Below, one piece after another: positions 46,879 through 61,800 of a stretch of DNA of 64,000 nt; position 1 is the first letter of the stretch; every line of letters begins with the position of its first letter. Source of the stretch: Nematostella vectensis (Eukaryota; Cnidaria; Anthozoa; Actiniaria; Edwardsiidae); assembly GCF_932526225.1 (NCBI RefSeq), contig NC_064042.1:10492540-10556539 (forward strand). The letters are read 5' to 3'. A program made the position numbers and the translations under genes. The notes under the pieces are model-generated. The model was not told the origin of the DNA. It saw only the letters and a program-made list of their open reading frames with translations, and searched no databases.

Positions 46879-49800
46879 ATGGCGGCCGATGTTGCTGTTG
46901 TTGTAAACGCGCTTCTAAACGAGGATTCCACGCCCGAGAAATACATCAGCACCGTGCTAGACTGTTTAGAGGAGAAAAAAAGCCTCCAGGACAGTGTAAG
47001 TGTTGAAATATGCGCTAGATATTGGTGATGTGCTTGTTGTTTCACGCCGCAATATTTTTGTTTGCGCACACGTGCGAGACTTTTCGAAAGTCTTTTTTTA
47101 TCTTCGTTGAAATTCCGAGTATTCTCTTTTTTTCACATTTTCTCTGTTTTTTTTTTTATGCAGAGGACAACGTCTGAATGGATAGGCAAGGTCAATGGCT
47201 ATCTTAATTCCAAGAAAGAGAGGTATTTGCTAGAGGCTGGATTAGGGAGGGGGGGGGGGGGGGTGGTGGTGGTAGAAAATCCTGTCCCTCTCGGGATACC
47301 TGAATACCTAAAAATGGAATTGCAAGATGTATTCTAAAAGCTGTTATGATTTGTTAAAAATCCCCTGTGCCAATTGTTCTAATAATAATTATGATAACTC
47401 AGTGTCATTAAAACAATTGTTCCTGGGTAATAAAGGAAGGTTTTGTACCAAGCCCCAAAAAGCATTGAGTTAGATTGTTCTCTCCCTATCACTGAGGGTT
47501 TTCTCAAGATTCTTCTGTTTTCCACCTCACCCATTAAAAAGCACCCACCGATTGCAAGACTGCATTGTCTTTGCCACTTGTGACAATTGGAGTTATGCTT
47601 GTACCAACTTCCCAGATTCAGCGATTGAGTAATGCTTATCGTTGACATATTACAACATGTTTGTTCTCACAGATCTCTTGGGCTGTGTATGCTAGAGGCA
47701 ACTATTGAGCAATGTGATACAGATGCCTTCACTGCCAATTGCTGTACTTGGGTCCGGGCTCTACTACAAATAATACAGGTAAGAGTTACAGCAATATGGA
47801 CAGTAAGAAAAGAATTGTTCTGGCCCTCTTTTGGCCTATTCAATAATTAAATTTAACTTTTTACTTTGAAGTCCTCACCAGAGTCTAGAACCACTATTCA
47901 TTGTGCTATCCAGCTACTAGAGAATATTCTACAATATGCAGTTCAGGTAAATCACCATAGTTTTAGTAGTTTGTGCTCTTAACAAAATTTGGGCTGCATT
48001 CTGCAATCAAAGGCTCTGTGAGCAAACTCGTGAATGCAAATGTATTTTCCTAGTTGTTTTCTTGTGGGCATAAAAGATATACAGGATAGTGAACAAAGCT
48101 TGAACACATCCAAGATGCTGAGAGTACATAAGAATGTCCTTATACCTTTTTCCTTTTCAATGTCATGAAACACCAAGAACATTTATTATTATTAAAAGTA
48201 AAAAAAACATAAAATAATATTAGTGCCCTTAGTGGGAATCAAACTCAGGTTGCTGAGGTCGCAGACAAGTTTCCGCACCGCTAGACTAACGTGGTATTAC
48301 TGAGTTGACTTGTAACTTAAATTAGCTTTATTACTATTTTTATTGTATGGATCGAAAAGCTTTTTGCTAGCACGTCAAATTTCAGCATATTTTTCGGAAA
48401 CTAAATGACATACCCGCAATAATTGAACATGCTACTGTCAAACAATGTGTTTTATGCAATAACGATTTTCCGCCATTCTAGAATGTTAACTAACATTCAA
48501 GAAAGGCGGAAAATCGTTATTCAAATGAATAAGCGGGGGCCATGTTTTTGTACGAGTTTTGTTTGATATTTAGTTAAATGATTGGGAAGAATTTTGTAAA
48601 ATTTATTTGTGGAAACCTATTCTCTTCTATTTTGTCCTTCGAACAGATGCTTTTTTCTAATAACCCTGCAAACAGAGACTCTTAACCACCTGTTTCTCGG
48701 ACTTAAAAATCACAGTTTTGGCTAGTCGCTCTTTCAGCACAAATTCAAACAAACAACGCGCAGACCAAGAGACATATACTGTACTACTACTACTACTATA
48801 TATGGATGGCCATTACAAAAAAAATGGGTGGGCGGGTGTCACCTAATATTCTGTTTTTTCCCTGATTTTTTTAAACTTATGTAACAAGATCCCTTATTCA
48901 TCACTTATTCTTTTTAGTTCTCAGAGCTTTCCCGCACCCTGGCCACCTCTATCCTTCCATCCATACTTGGGGCGCTGCTATCGTTACCTGATCAGCTTGA
49001 TTCTCTGTCTGGTCTATCGGCATGTATGAGACACATGCCTGGCCCCGCAGGTGCTGTCAAGGTACTGTATTGTGTAGAAAGAGGGTGATGTCTATCAGGA
49101 ATCACTGCCAGTATCATTGTTGTCATCATTTCATCAATGCTACCATCACAATCATCACTACTGTAACCATCATCATCATCATCTTTACAACAATTATCCA
49201 TTCCTTGTTTTATCACTTCTGTCTGCTGTCTCCTTATGAACAATTTTGTGAAAAAAGCTCTATTAAGACAACTCAACACACATTCTTGGTTTAAATGTAA
49301 AAAGGACACCAAATGCCATATGATGTAAAGACAAGCATGATATACACTTTTATTATATGGATAGTAGTGATTAACCGGTTATTTTTCTTTACCCTACTGT
49401 ATATACAAAAAAAAATTTTGACTGCTATATATTTCTTTTGCCATGTCAGGTAAATCAGTAATTTTTATCCTTGTTTTAGGTTCAAATTGAAGATTTGGTT
49501 GTCTCTTGCTTTGAGCATTCTAATGAAAATATACGAAAGGTAGGATGGCACAAGATATATATCTAACTATTCTCTTTTGCAAAAATATTATGTCTCCAGT
49601 GCAGGCTTATTGTTTAACTTGTTCTATGGGCATATCTAACTGTTTAGTTACTGTATGTTTCCCTACTTGAATCATGAAAATACCCAAGTTTCTTAACCAG
49701 AAGAAAGGATAGATATACTACACACTAGTTATTATCTTATCATCTTTTTTGGTTGTTTTACATCAAATAGGTGGTGCAAAACAATACAATAAAATATACA

Positions 49801-52800
49801 ATTTACAATACTGTATATTTTTTTTTGTACCACAAGATGAAATAACAAAACACTACTGAATACTTTAATACAAATCCGGGTACTGGCTGTCTAGAAATAA
49901 CTAAAGAGCTTATCTAGCTAGACAGCCAAAATATTACAATCTTTTACTCTAGAATTTTATTCAAAATAAAATCTACACATCTCTTTGTTGGTTTCTTATA
50001 CAAAAAGCTCTGTTTTAAGAAAAATATCCAAGCCTAACATTTGCGTAACAAAGAATGCTTAAATATAGACGATTTTATTCACTCATCGTGTACTCTGTAT
50101 TTATTTTCTTACTAAAATATAGGCATTGCCTAAAGGCAGAGCCAGCACATTCCAAATATTTTTCATAGTTTTTTTGTACAATAATAATAATATAATGTAT
50201 AGCCTTCACACAATAGTGTCAGGACTAATCTTATTCAATGGCAAGGAACAATAACAATGATTATACAGTTCAGATACAAGGGAAGTATAGTGATGCCTCT
50301 GCAATCACCTCTGGGACTGTGCTAAGCTCACAAGAAAAGCAATAAAAGTACGATAGACTACATCTTAATTTGTTATTGTCCCCTTGAATATCTATCATAG
50401 ACTTATTTTAAGACAACCATTTAATTTTATGGCCCTTAAAAACATCAAACACTATAGTAATCTGTTAAAAATGTGGCTGCCTTACAGGGGTGGTTTAATA
50501 ATAACTCAAACTGCTTAGAGTTGTTTTCAAAATCCTGTGCAACAAAATGTAATTGTTAAAGTGTAATAGTCAAGCCAGAACAAAAGAAAACAAGCAGTGT
50601 ATTAGTACATCTGGCTGTCTATCTATTGATTGTATTCATGTGTGTATATATGCACATGTACATATAAAGAAGTGGGTAATTTATTTGTAACAAATTCCAT
50701 CTACAATTGTGCCCTTTGCACGCTTGCAGTATTACAGTATGATATTTGGCGTTATCTCTAACAGGACGCTATGAACAACGCTACTAACAAGACGTGCTTC
50801 TAAACAAGGATTTTTTTCTTATTCGGAACTTCCAACGGAATCAGAATGCTAAACCTACAAAGGCTAAAACTACGCTTCGCATGTCTTACATCTAACGAGA
50901 CGCGCTTCTAAAACAAGGGTTTTTTTGTTACTAATCCGATACAAATGGATACAAATTGCATATGACAGAATGTCTTAGTGATGTTGTCTTAGCATTTCAC
51001 AACGGAAAGTTTTTTTTCTGTTCAGATTAGAAAGGAAATAAATGGTGATCCTAGACATCCCTACCCCTATAACTAAGCGAAATATACTGGTTCCGGCGGT
51101 TCCTATTTTTAGTAATGCTGCTCTATCCAATACTTTATCAAGAGCTATTAGGTTTGACATTGCTGAAAAACAGATAACTGATAACTGTCAGTGAATTTTA
51201 TGTACCACCAAGTTCACTCTGGTATCAAGAGCCTTTCTTATTCATTCTTTCCCAGAGCAGTCAGACTATGGAACGCCTAACCTAGCTCTCTGCCAGCCTT
51301 CAAGGCAGCAGCTACAAAAGCTTTATCCTCTATAAGGGTACCACCACACCAAGGCAGCAGCTTTAATTTATTTATATTTCTATAAATTCATTTGTTTGAC
51401 TATTCATTATTATTTATTTATCATTTGTGTCTATTTTTAATTTTTAAGGACCTTTCAGGATTAGTGCAAACTAGTTGTTAAGGTGAAAGAAACTAATAAC
51501 ACCAAACTAATAAACATATTTTCCCCTCAGAAGAAATAATTTACAAAACAAACCTAAATTGTTCTTACCAAACAAAACTCAAAGCTGAGAAAATATGACA
51601 TACATTCTTTTACTCTTTTTGTCTTTTGGTCTGGCTTAGATTCTATAGTAAGTTATAGAATAAGATTGACACAAGAAATTGTCATTTGGACAGAAATAAC
51701 AAAAGCGGTTTTGTTTGAACAATTCACATTTTAGAGATTTATTTTTGGGTACACCATGATTATAAAACAGTAACTCTACAAAATGTATAGTTCGGTAAAG
51801 GAAAACTACAGACTAAACTGAACATCAACATCAATCAGAACAATAGTCTACTAACTACGATCCGAAGCGATAAAATTGTTCAATAAGTTTACGATTTGAA
51901 AACGTACCGTTTCATTTGTTTCAAGTCAGCGAGATACCAACATTAACCCATTGACTCCTGGCTTTTTTGGAGCTGAATTTACAAAAAACAGACTGAAAAC
52001 AGATACCTCCCCCCCTATTCTGAGTTTTATACAGCCCGTCAAAGTCAAACACAGCTGCACCTAGTCAGCGGTATCCAAGCTTTCCAACAGTGCTTTGCGG
52101 TCCCCACTTTTAATCCCTCGTCGATGTGCTGAAGCCAGCACAAGTTGATGGTTGCTTGTATTTTTCATCAAAAATACAGCTATGAGCATATTAGGAGAGT
52201 GTCTCAGGACATCATGAAGTCTTTTGGGGCATAATTGAGTGCTTTGCTTATGGATATTTGCAAGCAAAGGTGGATTCATGATGATTTTTTCTTGTTTGGC
52301 TTTGCCCGGATGAGAAAATAATTTTCTAATGAATCACCACAGCTCTCCTAAATGGTGTCTTTTCTGAAACCAAATTGATTCCAAAATTGTTTACACTGTT
52401 ATTCTGGGTCTGTATGACCTGGAATTGATTTGTTTGGCTTCGGGGTGAAAAGACTTATAAAAAACCATCTGACTTTGGGGAGAGGAGTGTTGACTGGCCC
52501 TCCCCTCGTGAATTTTCCCCTGGATCTCCCATAATGCTTTGCAATACGTAAAGATATTTTCGTGGTTGTACAATCCTTCAAGGAATGAACATTGTGTTTT
52601 GAGGCCAAGGAAATGTACCTGGAGGATCAGAATAAAGGTATCTATTTGTGTCTTGAGCTGTGTTTGCTGATTTCTCTCCCTTGTGTGGCATTTTGAGCGT
52701 TTTATTGAGAGGGGTGATTCTGCTTTTCTCTCCTTGTTCGATTTGAGATTTGTCAAAGAACCTGTGCTATTATTTGGCTTAAGAGTAGATGCCAACACCT

Positions 52801-55800
52801 TGGTTGGATGCATATCTGCAAGACCATTTATCCCTTAGACTGATGCCTGAGTATCTTCATCTTGTTGTGTTTATTTTGAATTTATGAATTTTTTGGGTTG
52901 TGGGTACTTCCCAAAGCCGGTACAGGCCGGTTCAGGGGTCAATGTGTTAATAATCATACTTTTGTGGTTTTATTGTCTTCGACTTCCTTCATCTTTAGAA
53001 CATGGATCCTTTCTTATATTTTAGGCTTTTTGTAAAGACTTTTTTGAAGACTTTCTTTCATCTCTACTTTGTTGTGAATCTGTAGTGTAAACCATCTTCC
53101 CCTATGTGATAACCAGTTTGTTGGAAGCCAAATTCGACAGCGGACTCAGAGAAAATTGTAGATTCATTGATTAAAGCGGTCCAGGACTCCAATAGGGTTT
53201 TCTCAAATGATTTTCCCAATTTTTAGATGTTTGGAAGTTTGTGTTTTATTGAGTGAAGGCAACCGTGTCAGCAAAGCGTGGTTACATAGACTGCGCGGGC
53301 AGGCAGGCGAGGCAGAACCACATGGCTCCCGCGTGATGACCAAAAAAACTCAGTCGCATAGTTATCTAGGGTTATATACCATTTTTCGATACCTATGGGG
53401 CTCCGCGCGGGGCCTATGGTATAGCCTCGCTGGCTCCGTTATGATGTATTATTTCATTATATGTGTAGCTCATGTGATGTTGTATGTTTGCAGGCATCAA
53501 GTGAGTGCTTTGCGTTACTTGCTTCCCTCAGTTCTGGCGGTGGAGGTCAAAACAAGCAACAAATAAACTGGGAACTGCAATGGAGAAGGCTGCTATTATC
53601 TCTCAAACAGTCCTTAGAGATGCTCTATGAAGACACAAGTGAACACAGTAGTTCTGGTAAGACACCAAAGTTTCAGCACCAATAGAATAAGGGGATAAAG
53701 GTTTAACCTTACATCATTTTAATTTTAGTTAGTAGATTTATATATCTTAGATCACTGCTGTTTTTATCAGAGTCCCGAGTACAGTTGGGGGAGCTGCTGT
53801 CACTGAAAGATGTGCCAGATGAAGAGCCTTCTAGGACCATGACCCTAGCTACAAGATGTGCTGCAATGCTAGATGCCCTGACAGCCATGACAAGGTATTT
53901 CGTTGTAGCATAGTTGTTTCGTGTTTTCTGTACATTGTAGGATCCTTAAAAACCATGACTTGTTAATAGAAAAGGACAATTTGTTTTAACTTCAGGACTG
54001 GTATTTCAAGGTTTGCTGTGATCCCATTAGAGCAAACATTGCAATTGGTAGAACGAGTCTCATCAATCACAGAGCCAGTTTTGGTGAGTATCTTGACATT
54101 ATTTGGTCTGGTTTTCCTCTGACATTGTCAATCAATCATACTTATATGATTGTAATTGTTGACTGCTTAGACGGATAAGTCCAGTGCATGTTGTATTCAT
54201 GACAATATTTATAATTGTTTTTTTTTTCTTGTCATTATGTGTCCACCACAGAAGCAAAGTGGCTCACTAACCGTAGTATTGCTGAGGACTGTTTTACCTT
54301 TGGTTCACATCCCTGCAATTGATCTGCTCTCTGCATTGATACAGAGGTCAGTACTTGGTGGGGGGGGGGGGGGGGGGGGAGAGCTGGATATGTGCATGAG
54401 TAGGAATGAGGGTTCCTGGATAGGTACAGCTTGTGCACTAGGAAGTTGTGGATTTCCTGGATAAGTGCGTAAGGGGGAATTAAGACATTTCAATTCAGTA
54501 AATTTCTTGTCTTTAGAAACTTTGATATTTTTTTAGGCTTGGAGCTCAATATTTTACTCTGTAGTGAAGTGTAAGGATGGTGTAATACTGCTGTTTTAAG
54601 TAAGGATATTTAAATGATGACATAATTAATATAAGCAGAGGGCTGATATGTATGGAACTCATTTCTTTTCAACTTTCAACTATGTGTGACACACTAAGAA
54701 ACTGTTTTCATCTAGGTGTGGCAGTCTTCTTCTACCCTTCACAAGTGAAATTGGAAATCTTTTGACCAGAGCGCTTGGCTGGACGGGAAATGCTACCAAT
54801 AACAATCATGAACAAGCAATACCATACAGGTATGTCAATGAAACACCAATATGATGAGCAAAACAGACTATACATGTACATTATTTGTTTTACATGTTTT
54901 ACATGATATACATGTAAGCTGAAATGTTGAAAATGTTCCATGTTTTATAATCTACTGCATGCATTGGGACTTCTGCTGATTTGAACTCTTCTATCACGAG
55001 AGATACATTGTATGTGGCAGCCTTCGTTTCCAAAAGAATAGCATTTTGATACTGTACTTTGTTGTCATTGATCCTCAATTATTACCAACAATAGCATTCA
55101 AGCCTATCTGTTTTCGATTGTAATGAGATAAAAGGAGATGTGAGACATTGTTTTTATATGTCTATCAACAGCAAGCTACGATGTGCAGTGTATGAATGCA
55201 TAATTAACTGGAGTCACTTGAATTGCTCATTATCACAACAAATGTTCTCTAAACTGGTGGCAAGCATTCTCTCTGATATAACTCCCCAAGTATCTCAAAC
55301 AAAGGTTTGTATCACTTTGCTTTCATTATGGATATTGTCTATATTACCCTTAGTACATAGGCAACCCATCCGAACCCCCGAAATGTAAGGATGGCCATGA
55401 GATATACTCATGCTGAATTATTTGTTTGAGTTGTTCTTATAAGCACCCTGTTTTTCGCCCCCTTTTCTGCTAAAGAAAATGTAATCAAGTGCTTAGAATT
55501 TAGCTACTTTTCCTACAATAGTACTAGCCCGTGGTATTTTCAGTTAAAATGTAGGAACCGCAAAACCATATATGAGAAATTGTGAGAAGAAGAAAAACAA
55601 GAAAATTGTAAAAACCAAGGATAGTAAAAGAAACATGCAGCAATCCAATCTGCCAAATCCCAGTGTCCCCAGATAGACTATAATACCATGGATCACATGA
55701 CTACTGTATTTCACCAATTTATTTTATTCAGATAACTAAAACCTTATGTCTCACAGCTCATCGCCCCTGTTGACCAAGGAAGATCCAAGAAGGTGAACAT

Positions 55801-58800
55801 TAATTTTTTTCTACTTCACCTACTTCATCTACTTCACTTTGTCTGATACTTTCTTTTCTTCAACATTTTAGTCCCACAAGCCTGCTCTCATCCTCGAAAA
55901 CCCAGGACGTCAAGGTCACTGGCATGAGAACGAGGTGGAACAAGGACAGCACAGGGGGAGGGGGTAGGGGGTGGAAGAGAAGAAAAAGGAGCGAAAAGGC
56001 GTCTTCTCTGTCCTTTCTATTCTCTCCCCCCCCCCCCCCCCCCCCTCTGCTTCTTCGTTCTCGCACCTCGTTACGCTGACCTCGATGCCCTGGGTAACAA
56101 GTATTGGCTCCTCTTAGTGTTATTTTATAAATTGGCAACTTTAAACTATATTTGTATCTAACCCCTTTCTAAATTATTTTTCTTTGTTTTGATTCAGGCA
56201 AAGAAGAGAAAGCTTCAAGAAGATGTAGAGGAACTTGCTACCCGTGAGATATATTTATCTGTTTTTTTGTTGCTTATTGAGAGAGTATCAGAAGTTTATG
56301 CAACTTTCTGCCAAAAATCGCCTATACATTATTATTTCAATTATCAATTTGACTTTTTCTCCCATGTTTACAGGCCAAAGAAAGATGAATCCTCTGTGCA
56401 ACAAATCAGTCTGTAACAAAGCACTGCAAGGTATCAGTGAAAGGCTTTTTTTGGCTATAACAATCATACAGTGAATACATATAAGAGGCGACTGGCATTA
56501 ACAGATCAAATGGCGCGCTAAGGCTTCTAGCGGCAAAAAAACAAAACAAAAAAAACTTATTTAGCGCTAACGAATAAGCCAGAAAGTTTCTTTGACAGAA
56601 AGGGCTTTTTTTAATTAAAGATTTTGTTGTTGTTGTTGTTGTTCTCTTGCGTGAAGGGCACAGTCATTTCTTTGTTAATTTTTGGCTTGAATTTGCCACT
56701 CAAAAAGTCATGTAATCATTAAGTGCAAGTGATTGGTTGTCCCTAGGTCCGCACAAGCATAACCCAATAATTTTCAGATTCTTACTGGAATACTGGAATA
56801 CAAGCACAACAGGAACTGCAATAAAACAAGACTGCTTAACATTTTACAGACTGTGTTTTACAGATTCTTGCATTTGTGCTTGCTTCCTACTGAGAACCAG
56901 TCTTCTATATCTTTCCCTGTTTCATGATATGTTTACTTATGCCTAGCCTGCATGTAGGCATTTGATGGTGTTTTTATTGCAAGGCGGGTCCCCTCCCCTT
57001 CGTTTCTTGATGCTCCAAATCCAAGATGGCAACTGCGATAGCTCGAGGCTGGTCTTTCGCGATAAAAACACCATCAAACGCCTGCCTTGCAGCACAAACT
57101 TACCATTTATATGCAGCCTTGTTGTCTGGCATAAGCTAGCCTGCAATCACAGCCTTACCATCCTAATGTTGTTATTCGCACACCACTGTGAACACGCTAG
57201 TTTACAGAAGAACGGATCTCAGATTTTTTTATCATAGAATAAAGGTTAAAAAAAACACTCGTTGCGTTTAGTTTCATGTGTCTTTAGGGAGAACAGTCGA
57301 GAAACCCCCTCACATGAAGACAAATGAAACATAACGCAACAAGTGTTTAAACAAGTGTTTATTTCACCTTTATTCTATGATAAAAAAATCTGAGATCCGT
57401 TCTCCTGTGAACTAGCACCGGGGTGCGAATAACAACATTAGGATGGTAAGTCTGTGATTGCAGGCTAGCTTATGCCAGACAACAAGGCTGCATATAAATG
57501 TTTTCTGTTATACTTACGTTACTTACATGTATCTCGCATAGTTGATTGTATTTTTTTGGTCATTCAACCATTTTATGCAATTTATTTTCCCAAGGGCTTT
57601 CTTCCTTGCTGATGGATGGAGTAAAGATGCCAGCAAATATTTTCCAGGTAAAGATGATATAAAATGCCTATTACTGTAGATGTTAAACCGTTCAGGATGA
57701 AACCACAGGCACGAAAGCGAGCAGAATTTTCTTAACAATCTGGAATTTCAGCCCAGACTTTCTATGAAGCAGTTTAAATTGATCTTCAAGATGCTTGTGC
57801 TCGCAGATTTTCAGGCCGGGCTGAAAATCCTTGCTCGCTTATGTCAGACCGGGCTAAAAAGAACTAAAACCGGGCTGACAACTTGTGCAGTAATTGGATA
57901 ACTTTTTAATTCAGCCCAGGCTTAAGTTCATCCTGTTATTCGCCCCTTAGCAAGCAAAATGGTACCTGACTGTGATAAATAATTTTATCAATGCGGTAAA
58001 TTAGCAGATACAATTTTAACTTTTCAAAACTTTATTTTCAACTTTTCAAAACTAGAACTCAAGGATATTATTTGCAATAAATTAACATCGAAAACTAATC
58101 CCAAATCGTTTTCCGCTGGTGCGGTTGTGTTTAAGTGCATAGGTACCTTTCTAAAACGTCTTTATATTGCTGTGGGAGACCGCGCCCCCCAGCCTAGTTC
58201 CAGGGGTCCTTATCGGGTTCCCTGTGGTTGGGTTTCCTGTGGATGGTAAGAGTTTTGACGTCAAAAGAAAACCATCGGAGCTCGTCCCAGCCCTCAGGCT
58301 ACCTCACGGTTCATCTCCGAGCACAGGAAACCCGCCAAGAACGCCTGGGACTAGGCTGCGCTCCCCCATTATTCTTCTACATTTCTCTCAGCATCCCTAA
58401 GTACTCTAAGTAAGCCTATTGCTGTCTTGATCTGGGCCAAAGTATTTAAAACCTTTAAGGAAAGAGGTTAAATCATCCCTACTTCCGTCGTGCCCAATGT
58501 TATCAGGGAGGTCTTGCATGTACCTCCACCATTTTCAGAGCTTAATTTCTCGGCAGAGCCTGATCTGGGGTTGCCAGGGTGCTTACCGTTGGTCGTCAAA
58601 AAGGCAAAAAATTAGATTTTCAATGGTACAGTCCACTCGTTCATATACCGTTGGAATTTAAATGAAAAAAAATTGTTCATCGGTTACCATGACAAGCACC
58701 TCCGTTTTTATAGATTGAAGTTTTCGGTTAATCTCGCCACAACTAAATGGTTGGTCCATTCCTTTATTTACCTAAAATTTCGCACCCACCACTCAATTAA

Positions 58801-61800
58801 AATTGGGCGTGTCGGAACTATTAAGGAAGTTTTTTTTTTACCATTTCCCTAAATAGTAATGTGGCTTAGCGATTTCAAACATATTCAGAAGGGGTGGCCA
58901 CCTTAAACCCTCCCAAAACACTTTAACTCAAGTGTTGCTGTTGAAGCATTCGAATCTAAGAAGTACCTTTGACATCCCGCTCTGTCTGGAGAATTGGCCC
59001 TTAGGGTCTTCCATTGGGCCGCCGTAAGGGACGAATTTTTAACGCGAAATGTTGAATCATAATCAGCAAACTCAACTCCATAGAGTTTGAGTTGACCCTT
59101 AAGATTTTCTAGGGCTGAAGGGAAAGCTTTATAAAATACTTTCTTGACCTCGTTAAGTGACCCAAGGCCCTGCTCTTCCAGCTTTTTCATTGCTTCGCGG
59201 ACTTCCGGCTTGTGGGCATGGGAAGCTCGACATGCCATGCGAAATGTAACAAATGGTCCATCCACTGAAAGGACACTTTTTTGTAAAGGGACACCATTTG
59301 TTGACTTGCCTTGGATCATCTGGAAAAAAATGTAAATATAACACCTTTTGCGAAACATTAAAAGCAACTTTAGACTCTGTCCCAGCCGTAGTTTGGCGCA
59401 CCTTAACCGCCACACGGCTGGAACCGAGCCTAAAGAAAATGTACATCCATGTCATGCTAAACAACTCGGTCGTGAAATGTAGCCGTAGAGTCCACTCGGC
59501 ATCCGATGGTCTTATCTATAATGTATTTGTTTTGCTTCGAGAGAGAAAAAACGAATCGTATCTTCAAGCAAACGTGTTATGCTCTTTAAAAAAATTACTA
59601 TAGGACACGCTGGAAAAGCTAGAGCTTTTGGAAAATTAATATGTTCATATCCTCGCTAGTGGAAAATAAAAGTTAAATAAAAGTAGTTTCCACGTATCTA
59701 TAAAAAATAGTGAATATTTATTTATTTACCGTGCTTCAGAAAATACAAACAATCAGGATGGAGGGAAGGCGCATTTTCGGCCTGTGCCTAAAACATTTTT
59801 TAAAATTTCCCTTTTATTTTCTGTTGCGCTTGTAGTTATACAATGACTTCTTGTGGCAAACTGAAGAATATCCCACTTATAAAATGCTTTCGAGTTGCAT
59901 ATAAACGAAAATCGTCAATCCCTAAACTTAATCTCCATAGTAATCAGTTCAATCGACTGGTTGCATTTCCAAACCGCGGAAAGGAGGTTTTATAAGCCAT
60001 ACCTAGGCGCATTTAAAAAACTCATACAACTTTTCATTAACTCACCTTATTTTGTACAGATAAGACATTATTCTTTGTCTTGCCTTTGATCAACTAAAAA
60101 AAAAAAATGTAGCTTTAAGGCTACGTTCAAACGTCGTACTATCCATGAGCCGAACTCAATGCAAATGAATCACGTCGATTGTTTTATCTTCATTTGCATG
60201 AACAACTTTTCACTGTACTTTCCTGTATTATGCTATTAACTCACCTTTTCAAGAATGTACCGGCTGTCCATAAACCATTTGCCAAGGGCAAATGCCCGCT
60301 TCATTTCCGGGAGCTCTATCACAGTTGGTGTGTCTCTTGCCGGGATTTCTTCAAGGGCTTGCGACAGTCTGTCGACAAACACATGCAAAGATGCTGCAAT
60401 CCTTAGCACGAGTTTTGAAGCCTTAGATATATTAGTGGGCGTCTCTTGTACCGTCTCACAGGCAAAGATCGCATTCAGCGCATCTACGAACTTTTGTTCT
60501 TCTTGAACAAAATACTGGAACGCCTCCTGGCTTAGCGTGAATACTTTTTCCTGATTGATGTTGTGGCGGCTATAAATATATTGGTAAACGTTCTCGAGAC
60601 TTTGCATCGTCTCAAACTTCCGTTGCAGGGAAGCCACCGCTCTAATACGATCGGTACAGCTTAGACGTTTGGGAAGAGGACAACAACACAGAATACGGTC
60701 AACAAACCCGTTGCCCACGGCTGCCATTTTGGCGTAGAGCTCAAAAAAGCTGCATGGCTGACTGAAGCCGATCATTGCCAGAGCGACACGGGGTAGGCGA
60801 AGCCTTTTTGCCGAGTTGCCTTTATTTACAGTCCAAGAACCATTGTCAAATAACTTAATAAATATGTCTTTATCAAGCTCCTTCTTTTTCCCGCTAAGCA
60901 ACTCCTTTATAAGGATGTGAATTTCATCCTTACAGAGGACTCCCATCCCGTCTGTGTCTTTAAGGTGGTTAAAAAGGCCGGACTTTGAAAAGTCCTCAAT
61001 AAGAATAGGTGCCTCGCAGCTCTCATCTAAAGCACTTAGTGGCTTATCAATGGCTGCTTTCATTGCTGCCGTCTTTCCCGCGCCTGGCGGGGCCAAAATA
61101 ACAGTGAAGAGATTAACTGGCTCGTACTCATTTTCTGATAGTTTGATGGTCGTTCTTGGAGCCATTACTCCGGAAATTCCAGTCAATATAGCTGGAAACA
61201 TTATCTCTTTTACAACACTGTGGGCATTGCTGAACACATCTAGCCAATCTACATGTGATTGAGGCAGAACCTCGTCCCAAGGCAACTGGAGGGAGTGTAA
61301 CTCCTTCAAGACAGCATTTGCGTGGTCGTCCATCTAAAAGACGAAAATTCTGTTATGATTCTCGGGGACTTATCAAATACCACCCTTCGAAGGAAGGTTT
61401 CAACTGTCGCAATTTGTAATAACCGTCGCACTTTGTAATGCCTGTCGCAATATCTAATAAACCCATTGCAATTTGAGATAAAAAAAAGCCAATTTGTAAT
61501 AAAACACTTTATTACATATTACTATAGGTATTACAAAATGACATCCGCTATTTACATACAACTGCCCCTCCCCCCCCTCCCCCTGGGGGGGCGGTTCTGT
61601 TTCTTCAGGATAAATGTTATAGGGATGCACGAGGAAAATTCGAAAAATACCCCTAAAAATACCTGCACGCTAAAAATTGCTTTCCCTAAAAAATACATCA
61701 GAACAAAAATTACCACTAAAAAATACTAAAACGCATGTAGGTGTCGAATGACAAATTGTCAATGTGTTTTGTTTAGAAGTTGGAAGTGGTGGCGCTCGCG

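Noticed and set aside
52391..52813. 140-codon minus-strand frame inside the TTAA element as a transposase
   Set aside because: No DDE-type motif or zinc finger is visible; the element is too short for a full piggyBac or Kolobok transposase.
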